NCBI RefSeq assembly: GCF_003589595.1
Contig: NW_020654422.1
Location: forward strand, 15,654,344-15,718,343
DNA from: Hyposmocoma kahamanoa
Taxonomy: Eukaryota > Arthropoda > Insecta > Lepidoptera > Cosmopterigidae
Direction: 5' to 3'
Length of the DNA stretch: 64,000 nucleotides
Shown: positions 20,650-31,089 of the stretch, in pieces
How the letters are laid out: each line of letters begins with the position of its first letter
Position numbering within the stretch: the stretch's first letter is position 1
Translations under genes and position numbers: made by a program
The notes under the pieces: generated by a model
Database searches by the model: none
Seen by the model: only the letters and a program-made list of their open reading frames with translations
What the model was told of the DNA's origin: nothing

Positions 20650-21665
20650 AGGCCGATAGCTATCTTGTCGAACATTGACAAAATTATAGAAAAATGTATT
20701 GTTAATCAGCTTGGAGATTATCTTCAAAAATATACTTAATATTTTAAATAAATTTCAACACGGACTTCAGAAAGGGAAGAACCTTGTTATCAAATTTTAC
20801 TACCGAAATTAATAGTTATTTAGGAGATAAAAAAAATAACAGGAGCAAAATTTTTCGATTTTAAAAAAGCGTTCGAAACTCTTGAAACAGATAATTTGTT
20901 AAATGCAATGGGGGAGTGTGGGGTGGGAGAGCCGCTGAACAAATGGTTTAGTGATTATCTCATATCGCGGTCATACAGGGTGAAAGTGGGTGATAGGTAC
21001 AGCAAAGAGAAAGAAGTATTGTGCGGGGTGCCTCAAGGTACAGGGTGCGGACCAATCTGTTATATGATGCATGTAAACAGTTTGTATGGAGTACTATGAC
21101 ACTGCGTACAGTGTCATAGTACTCCATACAAACTGTTTACATGCGAACATGTGCGCCGTAGCACATGTTCGCTGACGATCTATGTGTGCTACGAGCCGGA
21201 ACGGATCTCGCGGAAATCTGCCGCTTCATACAATTAGATGTAGATGCAGTTGTTAAGTGGAGCCATGATAACGGCATTGTTCTGAACACGGATAAAACCA
21301 AGTTATGGATTTTACACTCTCCCTATCAGCATTTAACCGACTCACCCAGTCCCATTCTCGCCCATTCATTTAAATGTTTACATAATAATTTAATTAATTG
21401 TAGATGCAAGCCATGCAATAGAAAGAGAAAAACTTGTTACTTATCTCGGTCTCAAAGTAGATGAACATTTTTCTTCGGCCTCTCACATAGATTTTATTTG
21501 TAACAAGTTAAGAATACTGTTGGGTAAATTCTATCACTTAAGTTTCAAAATGCCAACCAGCACGTTAAAATGTTTGTATATGGCATTGGTGGACTCCATA
21601 CTAAATTACGCCGTCGATAGCTATGGACTTACATTTAAATCATACAGGCCAAAGAATATGTAAAT
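20642..21665 (+). pseudogene. LINE reverse transcriptase fragment with internal fold-back
   Basis: Starts abruptly within the RT domain: NYRPIAILSNIDKIIEKCIV, QHGLQKGKN, FFDFKKAFETLETDNLL (RT motif with the first Asp), CGVPQGTGCGPICYMM, then MFADDLCVLRAGTDLAE (the FADD catalytic pair) and LNTDKTKLWIL. After a frameshift, VTYLGLKVDEHFSSASHIDF, ICNKLRILLGKFYHLSF and CLYMALVDSILNYA follow. Frameshifts at about 20735, 20800 and 21400 and a palindromic insertion at 21109-21160 between GPICYMMHVNSL and FADD destroy it. Jockey-like; 5'-truncated; it joins mariner by a short microhomology. Confidence 0.75.
21069..21170. repeat. Fold-back: 36-bp perfect arms plus a second 10-bp pair
   Basis: Arms 21069-21104 and 21109-21144 are exact complements separated by CGTA. 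Immediately after, GAACATGTGC (21145-21154) pairs with GCACATGTTC (21161-21170). Removing 21109-21160 restores the RT frame CHCVAHMFADD, so the block is an inverted duplication of its own flanks. Confidence 0.85.
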
Positions 21666-21714
21666 TAAGCTTTTAATACTTATTGTAAACAAAAAAAACA
21701 AAAGTCAAATGTAA

Positions 21715-22595
21715 TTTATTTATTTATTTAAATTCACCAACGCCTAATACATTCGATTACAACAATATTTTACACACATTCGACAGGGTGTTACAGTTAA
21801 AATGCTTAACCAATTACAGGTGAACATGCCATGATGAGAGTATGAAAGTTATTATTATTAATTTACTGTTCTTTTTTTTTACTGTAGTTATATTACATAT
21901 GTTTACTGTATTAACAAATTAAATTATAAAATAACAAATTAAATTATAAAATAAACATAATATACATTACAAATAATATTCACTTATATGCCAAAAACTG
22001 CGATATTGACTTCCTGAAGCGAGGCAATGAGACTGCGAAGATATCCATTTCAAGAGGTAGAGCATTGACGAGCCTGGCAAATCGAGCAAACGGAGAATTT
22101 GAACCGAAGATACTTTTGCGCAATGGGGGGTGAAAAATATATACGTGATACCTTGGTAGACGAGAGAGTATTTTAAACTGTATTTTAGAGAGAAGTTGCG
22201 GACTATTAATTTTATTGTTAATTAGTTTATATAAGAATACTAGATCAAGCATTTCACGTAGCAAAGATAAAGGAGATATTTTGAAGAACTTGAGACGGGT
22301 GTCGTACGAGACACTCTTTTTACCCAAACCTCGTAAATAACTAAGATGCCATAAGAACCTTTTCTGAATTCGTTCTAACCTAAGAGAGTGAACCGCACAA
22401 TGTGGCCTCCAAGCAATACTCCCGTACCCTAAAATAGTCCTTACAAAACTATTGTACAATAAAATTCTAGTAGATGGCCTTCTAAAGACTTTGCCAATTC
22501 GTATTATAAATACCCAGGATCCTAGATGCTTTTTTTATAATTTGTTCCATGTGAGGCCAAAATGTGAGTTTTTTATCAATTGTCATGCTTTCATG
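21715..22595 (-). mobile_element. LINE 3' end with RT C-terminus
   Basis: Minus strand from 22595: TIDKKLTFWPHMEQIIKKAS, RILGIY; then the frame at 21980-22459 gives LGYGSIAWRPHCAVHSLRLE, RIQKRFLWHLSYL and SNSPFARFARLVNAL. These are the standard post-catalytic steps of Jockey/CR1 RTs (HI..I..KA...LG; L.Y.S..W.P......R.E.IQK.F; R...L.N.L). The 159-codon frame ends at 21980, followed by a 3' UTR to the TTTATTTATTTAAATTCACC terminus near 21715. Confidence 0.75.
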
Positions 22596-22920
22596 TAATG
22601 CTGACTATTCTAAATTATTCAAAATTTGTAAAATTCTTCCGATTAGTTTACAACATAAATACCTTCTGGTTGTCAATAACCGTACTGCAGAGGTGCGTGA
22701 CTCGTTGTTGTGTATTACCACGCACCATGTATTATAGTTGTTACCAACTATAATTATATTGTTTAAGTGCTTTTAAAAACTTTAGTGTCAGTTTGTAACT
22801 TTTTGCTTAATTAAGACTCGTTTCGATCCTGCAGTCAAACTGTATATACAGTTTTGTAGGACTAAATTCATTTAAATATATTGTACCCCTTTTTTAAATT
22901 CAACTAAAAAAAATCGATAT
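22596..22920. other. No recognisable feature
   Basis: AT-rich. It includes a short hairpin TATAGTTG-TTAC-CAACTATA at about 22734-22753. It lies between the LINE end and mariner sequence. Confidence 0.4.
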
Positions 22921-23085
22921 ACCATGAATAGTGATTGGTACACGACCATTTGTTTGCCGGAATTTATTGACAAACTCCGTAAAAATAGCCGTAAATGCCG
23001 TATCATCTTGCACCACGATAATGCCAATTCTCACACGGCCAGACAGACAAAAGAATTTTTGAAGGTGAACAACGTTGACCTTATG
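22921..23085 (+). pseudogene. Mariner transposase fragment, catalytic middle
   Basis: NSDWYTTICLPEFIDKLRKN, then CRIILHHDNANSHTARQTKE and FLKVNNVDLM. The second catalytic Asp (HHDN) is intact here, unlike at 2253-3440. The frame is broken at DLM by the LINE inserted at 23086, and mariner resumes at 26849 with GHPAYSP. The ~58 residues between DET (20640) and NSDW are missing. Confidence 0.8.
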
Positions 23086-23086
23086 C

Positions 23087-23782
23087 TTATTGCTGCAGGA
23101 AAACGTGTCTGCTGCAGGAAAACGTGTCTGCTCCACTACAACTGTTGAAGTTCGACACAGTCAACGGTCAACCAAGACTATTAGAACTCCGACCAGGCCA
23201 TCCAGAAGAACGGTAGTTTTTTCTGATAAAATAGGCGTAGGACTAGGCCACCACCTTAGTAACCACTTAAAACAAAGGGTAGTCAACTATTGCTATCCAG
23301 GAGCTACTTTTAGTCAAATTATTACACTGTTAAGTGATTGCAACTTTGATAAATATACAACAGTGATTCTTATAATAGGTGATAGTACTAACATTAGTAA
23401 AAAAGAAGTATATAGTAGCATTGACGTGTTCTTGAGAATTCATGAGAAGTGTGGGTGTAAATTCATACTAAGTGCATTCCCTTACTGCTCTAACCTAGGC
23501 ATCGCTCGTAATAAGTATATATATAACATAAATTCGCACATACATAATTTGACTTGCCGTCATAGTGACGTTATATTTTGTTTTGACATTAATAAGTTCG
23601 TAAGGAACTTCAAACTTTTTGAGGATAATTTACTTTTACCCCTAAGGTATCTAAGACATATAGCTAGTTTGCTATCTTTTAATATTAAGGACGCTGTTAT
23701 AGAAGATATAACACAGTCCCACGACAATGCTCCTACTTTAAGTAGCAACAGTATACATTTTACTAACCATAATTTAAACTAA
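23087..23782 (+). pseudogene. LINE ORF1, C-terminal esterase-like (SGNH-type) part
   Basis: The frame has VVFSDKIGVGLGHHLSNHL, VVNYCYPGATFSQIITLL, TVILIIGDSTNISKK, KFILSAFPYCSNL and LPLRYLRHIASLL. The spacing (block ending in SD, a PGA step, an IGDS/TN step and a late LR.H) resembles the SGNH/esterase domain that CR1-type LINEs carry at the end of ORF1, thought to bind lipid or RNP components. The usual zinc-finger or PHD N-terminus is absent because of 5' truncation. The stop at 23780-23782 overlaps the opening of the ORF2 frame. The first codons come from the junction, not a native start. Confidence 0.6.
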
Positions 23783-26667
23783 AAAACACGACAACAGAAA
23801 AGTCTAATCGTTTCCATGTAGTACATCAAAATATTCAAGGCTTTTCTGGCAAAATATTAGAAATAAGTCTTTTTTTGCACGATATTTCCGTTGACGTGTT
23901 TTGTGTTACAGAACACTGGCTGAAAGATTACGAAGCCATTAACAATATAGAAAATTATGTAATAGTCAGTTCGTTCATAAGAAAGAGCTTAAGTAGAGGC
24001 GGATCCATGATTATTATTAAGCGTAACTTAAAATTTAAAGAGCGTAAGGATATCACAAATCTTTCTACTGAACGAACTATTGAGATTTCATGTGTGGAAT
24101 TGGATCAGTTTGTCGTCTTATGTGTATACAGGCCCCCCTCTGCTAATTTTAACGAGTTTGAATTAATTATGGAAGACAGTTTAAAGCGGATTTTTCCAAC
24201 CAAAAAAAACGTAGTAATATGTGGAGATTTCAATGTAAACCTGTTGGAAAACTGTTCTACTTCTGTAAGACTCATTAATTTATTTCAAAGTTTTAACTTG
24301 ATTAATCTTTTTTTAGAACCAACTCGCATTACTGCCTCCTCTTCTACTTGTATTGATAACATCTTTTGTAACACAGACGCAGTGTCTAAATCAATAATAA
24401 ATTGCTTAAGATCCGACCATAGTGGCCAATTGGCTTCTTTTAATTGTAAAATGAGCAAGAAGGTAGACCAATTTCTCTGCAGACCGATTACCACAGAACG
24501 AATAATTAGATTTCAAAATAATATCGGCAACAGTTTAAATTCCCTATCCCATATACCGGAGGATCCAAATACTTTATATAACACGATATTTGGTTTAATT
24601 AAAAATGAATTTGACAATATATTTAAATCGAAAACATTAACTTTCCATAGAGAGACTAAATTCAACGACTGGGCAACAGTAGGTATTCATAAGAGTAGGT
24701 CTCGTTTGTAAGAGCTATATGCTATGAAAACTTATAATACTAATTCCAATTTCATAGAATATGTTAGAATTTATTCGAAAATATTTAAAAAAGTTTGTGT
24801 AGCTGCAAAGGTTAAGTTTCACAGCGACAAAATTAGACAATCGATAAATAAATCTAAAACTACTTGGAGCATAATAAATAAAGAGTCAGGCAGGGTTAAA
24901 CTACACGATAGAGATATAGTTTTAGAATTAGACAGCAAACTTATAAAATCTAAAGATAAAGTAGCCCAAGCTTTTGAATCGTTCTTTTCGGAAATTGCTG
25001 TGAACACTACAAAATCATTAAATTCCTACCCTTCACTTGCTATTGATCTCCTAAAGGAAAATGTTAACGTTTGTGGCAGTTTATTTAATTTTCGTCATGT
25101 TAATCCACAAGACATCATAAAAGCTTTTAAGTCAATACATGTTAAAAAAACTGAAGATCTCTGGGGCATATCAACTAAAGTTATAGACTCAGTTATTAAT
25201 CTCATTTCCCCACAGTTAGCTGTAGCTTTCAATAGGTGCGTTGACGAAGGTGTTTTTCCCGATTTAATGAAATACAGCAAGGTTATTCCCTTATTCAAAA
25301 GCGGTAGGAAAGTTGATCCTAGCAACTATAGGCCCATTTCAATTTTACCAGCTTTAAGTAAAATATTCGAAAAGGTTATGCTAACTCAATTACTGTCCTA
25401 TTTCGGTAGGAATCATATTTTTCATAGTGAACAATACGGGTTTACTAGTGGTAGATCGACTAGCGATGCGGGGGTAGCGTTACTAAAACACATCTTTGAT
25501 GCTTGGGAAAGGTCCCAGAACGCTATTGGTGTTTTCTGTGACCTCTCAAAGGCATTTGATTGCGTTGATCATAATACTCTTATTAGTAAGCTGGAACATT
25601 ACGGTGTAAATGGCAAGGCGTCGAAACTTGTCTCGTCATATCTCAACGGTAGAATTCAGAAAGTAGGCATAAATGGAGCGACTTCTTTGGGTTCTCCAGT
25701 AAAAATGGGTGTTCCGCAGGGCTCAATACTTGGACCTTTCTTATTTCTGATTTATATTAATGATCTGCCATTCTTTGTTAAGGACCATTGCGAAATAGTG
25801 TTGTTTGCTGATGACACATCCTTGATTTTTAAAACAGACAGACATGACATTAACTATGACCGTATTAATGATACCCTCTCTAAAGTAGTTTATTGGTTTA
25901 ATGCTAACAATTTATTGCTTAATGCCAAGAAGACAAAATGTGTTAAATTTGAATTACCTAACGTAAAATCGACTAGTCCAAGCATAGAAATAAACGGAGA
26001 AAAGTTAGACCTTGTTAATAAAGCAGTCTTCTTGGGAGTGACCTTAGATAGTAAACTTCAGTGGTTTCCACATATATCGTCTCTGGCCAGCAGATTAAGC
26101 TCCGCTGCATACGCAGTCCTCAGAATACGTGAGCTTACCGATGTTAGTACTGCTAGACTAGTTTACTTTAGTTACTTCCATAGTATAATGTCCTACGGGA
26201 TTCTCATGTGGGGTAAAGCGGCAGATATTCAAACTATATTTGTATTGCAAAAACGAGCGATTCGTTCTGTGTACCGTCTAGGCTCTCGGGTATCTCTCAG
26301 AGAAAAGTTTAAGGAGACTGGTATCATGACTGTGGCATCACAGTACATTTACTCAAATATTTTATATGCCCGTAAAAATATACATAATTTCAATAAGAAA
26401 GAAGATATCCATAATATTAACCTTAGAGCTAAGTCCAAACTCATGGTACCACGATTTCGTTTAACCAAGGTAAACAACTCTTTTATGGGGAACTGTATAC
26501 GTTTTTACAATAATATTCCGGAGCATATATTAAGTTTATCATTTCCTAAGTTTAAAAACTACATTAAAAATATTTTGATCGAAAAATCATATTACAAAAT
26601 TGAAGACTACGTGTTAGATAAAGATGTATGGAAAGACGACATGGCTCCAGAATCCACACAAATTTGA
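23773..26667 (+). pseudogene. LINE ORF2: AP endonuclease plus reverse transcriptase, one stop
   Basis: About 964 codons. Endonuclease motifs: HQNIQGF near residue 18, TEHW, VYRPPS, ICGDFNVN near 148, and SDHSG near 214. RT motifs: NYRPISILPALSKIFEKV, EQYGFTSGRST, FCDLSKAFDCVDHN, GVPQGSILGPFLFLIYINDL and LFADDTSLIF near 677. All catalytic residues of both domains look intact. A single TAA at 24709-24711 (SRL*ELYAM) splits the frame, so no full enzyme is made. No ATG opens the frame; it begins in the -1 frame relative to ORF1 with a 10-nt overlap, suggesting coupled or frameshifted expression in the parent. The product would nick target DNA and reverse-transcribe its own RNA. Confidence 0.85.
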
Positions 26668-26843
26668 TTCAAAATGTATTCCATAGCATTTAAGTTTATT
26701 TGAAAAGAGCAATCCCTAGAGTTTCTTGCTCGTTCTTCTCAGGGAGGTCAGCGTAGTGAACGAGCAGTACCTTAAATGTGACGTTTTCAAGTGTAAATTT
26801 ATTTTACCTATGGAATAAATCATCTTTGACTTTGACTTTGACT

Positions 26844-27130
26844 TTATGGGCCATCCCGCGTACAGTCCCTACTGTGACTTTTATTTATTTCCAAAAATTA
26901 AGAACTAGTTACGCGGTCAACGATTTTCATCACCTGAAGAGGCTGTCGAAGAGTATGAAAAATATGTTTCAGAGATTGTCACGGAGGAGTGGCATAATTG
27001 TTTTCAAAATTGGTTCATTCGTATGAAAAAGTGCATTAACGCTAACGGAGGATATTTTGAGAAACAATAAATTCATTTCTGACCATCTACAGTATTTTTT
27101 TCTTATTCATTCCGGAAACTTATAGTGCGC
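26844..27130 (+). pseudogene. Mariner transposase C-terminus and right terminal repeat
   Basis: After the LINE, mariner resumes: GHPAYSPYCDFYLFPKIKN (third catalytic Asp, DLA of the usual SPDLAPCD lost), stop, then LRGQRFSSPEEAVEEYEKYV, SEIVTEEWHNCFQNWF and NANGGYFEKQ with stop at 27068-27070. The inverted terminal repeat TTCCGGAAACTTATAGTGCGC is at 27110-27130 and matches the ends of the mariner at 2192-3630. Confidence 0.8.
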
Positions 27131-27361
27131 CACACGTAATTAGTTTGTTTGCCTTAATTTCTTTTTAAAAAATGTCCGTCAAAGAATGTGGTAGAAATAA
27201 AAACTATTTATTTTTATTTATTTTATTTCAAATTTCAGCTCAGATGTTAAATTCTATAACATAACTTTTGAAAACAAAAATAATGTAATAATTAACACTA
27301 CTTCAATGCTCTTATTATTAATACGAAGAACGAACAAACATAAAGAAAAAATCCTTCCATT

Positions 27362-27440
27362 CGGTAGAGCTCCATATGGACAGGCGTAGGCGTGTCGCTT
27401 AACACCAGGCGCATGACTTGTTCGTCACGTCACTCGATTT
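27362..27440 (+). repeat. S1 copy with large internal deletion
   Basis: GGTAGAGCTCC is joined directly to ATATGGACAGGCGTAGGCG, then CACCAGGCGCATGACTTG and TTCGTCACGTCACTCG. First and last parts only. Confidence 0.65.
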
Positions 27441-27851
27441 ATTTATTTATTTAATCAATATTGCGAGTGGGCTCACAGAGCGTATCCAAAACACCCACAA
27501 GCTTAGGCAACATTACAAATTATTGATATAGAATTGCGATACAATTAAAATAAAATAAAATTATAGAAACAATTTAGCTTACAAATGTCAAAACCTTAAC
27601 CTACTTAGTATCTAATTTCCTACACGTAAAAAGTAATTATTTAAAAATATGTTCGCGTTCCTAAGAAATTGTCCAAAGGAATCAGCAAATACAATAGATA
27701 CAAAATAGTTATTTGTTATGCAAGATTGCAAAATTGTTGTTTGACGCGAGTGCTTGAATTGAAACCTGAGCAAGCGACGGAAGCTAAGACTGGACCACGA
27801 GCAAAAATAGATCCCTGAGCGTAGCGTTGAAACCCTCCAAGACCCGAGACG
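27441..27851 (-). repeat. Possible LINE 3' end, unassigned
   Basis: It begins with TTTATTTATTTATTTAATC, the kind of terminus that ends the minus-strand LINEs at 8846 and 21715, and continues with non-repetitive AT-rich sequence. A minus-strand frame over 27612-27884 shows no RT motif. LINE origin is suggested only by the terminus. Confidence 0.3.
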
Positions 27852-28370
27852 CAAAACAACTTTGCTGCCGAGAGAAACACACAATTTTTCAGCTCACTAT
27901 AGCGAGGAAAATAGTAGATGAAAGAAAAACAGTTGAAATATAACACATGAGTTTTTTTTTAATAAAAGATTTTTTTATTTATTATTTTCGGATACGTTCT
28001 GAATTTACACCTCATATAATTTTTATTCTTGCTTGTACGTTTATTTTGTGTGATTAAGTAATTATTGAAATTATTTTAGTTCTTCGACGCATTAAAGTAA
28101 TTGAAAAAACACAATTAGTTATCATTATCAATTTAATGTCAACAATAATAAGAATAAAATATACCAACGGATTTGTATTACATAAGTAAGTAACGACAAA
28201 TTGCGTAGTTGAACGTGTCATTATCTTTTTCTTTTCATAGAAAGAAAAAATTCACACCGTCAAGTTCGAATTTCAAAAACCTTTTCCACTCTAGCATGCA
28301 AAAAACGCTTTTGCGCGCTGATTTCTAATGAGAAAGAAAGCCTTTCCGATCTAGTGAGATGAAAATAAAT
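27852..28370 (+). repeat. Block C copy 1 (~0.5 kb repeated unit)
   Basis: Colinear with 39638-40190 through AACTTTGCTGCCGAG, CTCACTATAGCGAGGAAAA, TCTGAATTTACACCTCAT, CCAACGGATTTGTATTACAT, GTAGTTGAACGTG and GAAAGCCTTTCCGA. The ends form an imperfect inverted repeat (TTTTCAGCTCACTATAGCGA versus complement of TCTAGTGAGATGAAAA), suggesting a non-autonomous DNA element. Non-coding. Confidence 0.7.
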
Positions 28371-29006
28371 TAGTGGAATATTTTCATTAAAAAAATAATA
28401 AAATAAAATACCATGTTAGTAAAACATACCATAACACAAACATAACATAGTAAAACCATCATGACAAGTATATACAATCTTACAACTGTATTAAATTATA
28501 TTGTATTTAATTTAATTCGTAATTAAATCTCTATTAACTGTACATTTTTAACTAGTAAAGTGAGACGTGGAGGAGCAAGCACGAATGCTGCAACTCAAAC
28601 AAACGGACGTGTTTGCGATGGTCCCGTATTTGACACCAGCACTTGACTTTTGCAAGAAGAATAATTTTATCTAAAATTCAATTCTCATAAACATAATATC
28701 TCATAAAATATATCAAATACAACTATTTTTTGTATTTGCATTATAACTGTATTGTTGTGTGATAATAATTTATAGTACAAGGATTATCGGAATAACAATA
28801 AAAGTTAAACGAAAATACGTATATTGCAATATTTGATAATGATTTTAGGTTTTAACATTTATTTATAATTTACTTTATTTTACTAATAACCGGAATATGA
28901 CAACTACTACTTTTATTAATTATTTGTTATTCGGCTCATAACGAATTCTGACTTTCGAGTCTCTTTTACGCGCAGCAACGAGAACGGTGTAGGTTTTGGT
29001 AGGACA
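28371..29006. other. AT-rich non-coding
   Basis: No open frame or family match apart from a short imperfect inverted repeat (TAAATTATATTGTATTTAATTTA) near 28490-28515. Confidence 0.4.
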
Positions 29007-29206
29007 GTGTTCTTCCAGGGTAGTGCTGCCACCTTACCTTTTTCTGCCGCCCAGCAGTAATGTGAAGATTATTGCGTTCCCATTTGGAAGGATAAGAGTA
29101 CCGAAAAAATTACAGGCACATGGAACTTGTCAACTTATGTCTCAGGGTGACGGGTGCAGTGGCAGTGCTCCTAAGATCATTGCGATTTAAAGGTCTTGCA
29201 ACTGTT
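29007..29206 (+). repeat. S1 copy, left half of a head-to-head pair
   Basis: TGTTCTTCCAGGGTAGTGCT, CCACCTTACC, GCAGTAATGTGAAGATTATT, GGCACATGGAACTTGTCAAC and CTTGCAACTGTTAGG follow the S1 sense order. The 3' tail is missing. Confidence 0.7.
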
Positions 29207-29257
29207 AGGCATGATTCATATTTCGAAGACGCTACGCGACGCGGCGCGCGACGAGTT

Positions 29258-29395
29258 TTTAACCGCAAAGATATTAGGAGCACTGTCACTGCGTCTGTCA
29301 CCTTGAGACATAAGTTGACCACTCCCACGTGCCTGTAATTTCACCAGCTCTCGTATCCTCCTAAACCGAAACGCAGTAATGTTCACATTACTTCT
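29258..29395 (-). repeat. S1 copy, right half of a head-to-head pair
   Basis: AACCGCAAAGATATTAGGAG, GTCTGTCACCTTGAGACATA, CCCACGTGCCTGTAATTTCA and GCAGTAATGTTCACATTACT are antisense S1. The 51 bp between the two copies is unusually GC-rich (GACGCGGCGCGCGACGAG). Confidence 0.65.
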
Positions 29396-30251
29396 TGCAA
29401 AGCATATTTGCGTTGCGAATGCAAGAGCATTGACCTGGTGTTATAGGTGTTCTCATATCTGGATATATACATTGTAACCCCTCCTAAAGTTGAGCGATTA
29501 TTTGCTGATGTCTAACACAAATGTCGTACAATGCATCGAACCATCGACTATTTCTAATGTAATTGAATTTTACATTATTAATTTTGTTTTTGAATATTTT
29601 GTAAATACGAAAATTCCATGATGGTCAAATTGAACTCATCAGGTTGCGTTAATCGGTAAATTTTTGCCATGAAATGTTAATTGGCTCAATGGATGAAACT
29701 CGTATATTATCTTCAATATTTATTATTGTAGAGCTCTGGCGCCTTTACTTTGCAGTAAAGCTCCTTCATAGAAAGGTTCCTTCAAGTAGTTGGTGTTTCT
29801 CGTGGCTGCATAAAAGTTGAACTTTTTTGGTCTTGGAAAAGAAAAAATGTAGTTTGGACTACCCAGTCGCAGTTTGGCGTGGCTGTACATGTTTCAACTA
29901 TCTCTTGCAGGTATATCAATCTATGTACGCAGTCACGTTGCGTTCTGACCTAATGCCCGATTTTTACACGCTTGTTGACTCTCGGACCTCTGTATACACA
30001 TACTCTTGAAAGTTGAATGCCATAAAAGGGTAAAGAGGCAAGTTGATTTCGTTATTCTAATTAGAAAGAAGATTTAGCATTTATATAAGACAAAAAAGTT
30101 TATGTAGGTAATTGGAAATTGGAGAACAATGATTATTGTTTTGTGAACAAAGTTAAAATACCTAAACTAGTCGCAATGACTTGGCTGCTGAAAGCTAAAA
30201 TATTGTCAACTGTAATTAATTTACTAGCTAGATTGTGCAAGCACTTTTCAG
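29396..30251. other. No recognisable feature
   Basis: Non-coding. A 60-codon frame at 29827-30009 has no recognisable domain. Confidence 0.4.
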
Positions 30252-30403
30252 CCTGAAACCTTAGAATAATAACGCATAGAAACCTAGCCCGCACACGTTA
30301 AGTGAGGCAAATTGTAGGGCGCCCTATGGGCCTACACGAGCGAGCGGGCTGTCAGTGCTCAAGGTCAAGTTTAACCGCGAGCAGCTCAAAAATTTTTGCT
30401 AAA

Positions 30404-30707
30404 AATGACGATATGTGCGGTAATTGGGTTTAAAAATAGATCAGACAAATATAAAATAGACACTAACATCACATTCCACAAGGAAGTAACGCGTTTCAAC
30501 TTGTATTTTTATGTAAATATTCACTACAACAGAAAATTAATTTCGTTGCAACAAGATACGAAAATGTTGCAAAGTAACAGAATTTTTCTCCCCATTTTGC
30601 CATTCTGTTTCAAAATAATTATATTACGTAATTTTTTGAGAATAGGCAATATCGCGACGGTTGCAAAATTTCTACAAATGTACACTGCCGCAACAACATT
30701 GTAGGGA
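30404..30707 (+). pseudogene. THAP-domain N-terminus, broken
   Basis: The frame opens MTICAVIGFKNRSDKYKIDT, then NITFHKE. THAP zinc fingers (C2CH DNA-binding domains) start M..CAV.GC.NR and have FH.FP about 20 residues later. Here the second Cys is Phe and FHKFP is FHKEV. The remainder to 30707 is not recognisable, so the frame is degenerate or shifted. In P-type transposases this domain binds the subterminal repeats. The first Met is taken at 30404, not 30396, because the domain starts there. Confidence 0.5.
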
Positions 30708-31089
30708 ATTTACGTTAGTTAGTTTACGTTATTTTTACGAAATATATTTAGTATTTGCCTTCATTAGTTTCATGTGAAAAATCGGCCGTCTTAAATTTTT
30801 GTTCATCATACACTCATTTTAAAAAATTGTCTTGCCCAGACTCAAAAGTTCTTAACTAAAATTATTTCAGGAAACTAACACTGACTAAAAAGTCATCGTC
30901 AGTTCTACAAAATCGTGTATAAATAACTTTCAGGTTCAGGTTCTTTATTGTTATCATGTACTTTTCATGTAAACATACCCACAGATAATATCAGGCTATT
31001 TATATATTCAAATTCGATAGTCGCACTTAAACTCGCTTGTAGGTTTTTGTTCATATATGAGTTAAATAAAAATTGGGTAGTATTTAATA

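Larger units (their letters stand above)
23086..26843 (+). mobile_element. Nearly complete CR1-like LINE inserted in mariner
   Basis: The order is ORF1 end (esterase-like), overlapping ORF2 (endonuclease-RT), 3' UTR with GCTCGTTCTTCTCAGGGAGG, and a (TTTGAC)n tail at about 26823-26843. TTATG at 23081-23085 and 26844-26848 brackets it, and the mariner protein reading DLM|GHPAYSP is restored when it is removed. It is 5'-truncated inside ORF1. The 5' edge has a 19-bp unit repeated twice (23091-23128). One stop codon in ORF2 is the only coding lesion seen, so it is comparatively young. CR1 versus a sister clade was not resolved. Confidence 0.85.

Noticed and set aside
29110..29338. Pair of 72-codon genes on opposite strands
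   Set aside because: Both frames are the translation of the two S1 copies, whose inverted arrangement gives similar peptides (LCL.VT.AV.VLL.SLR).
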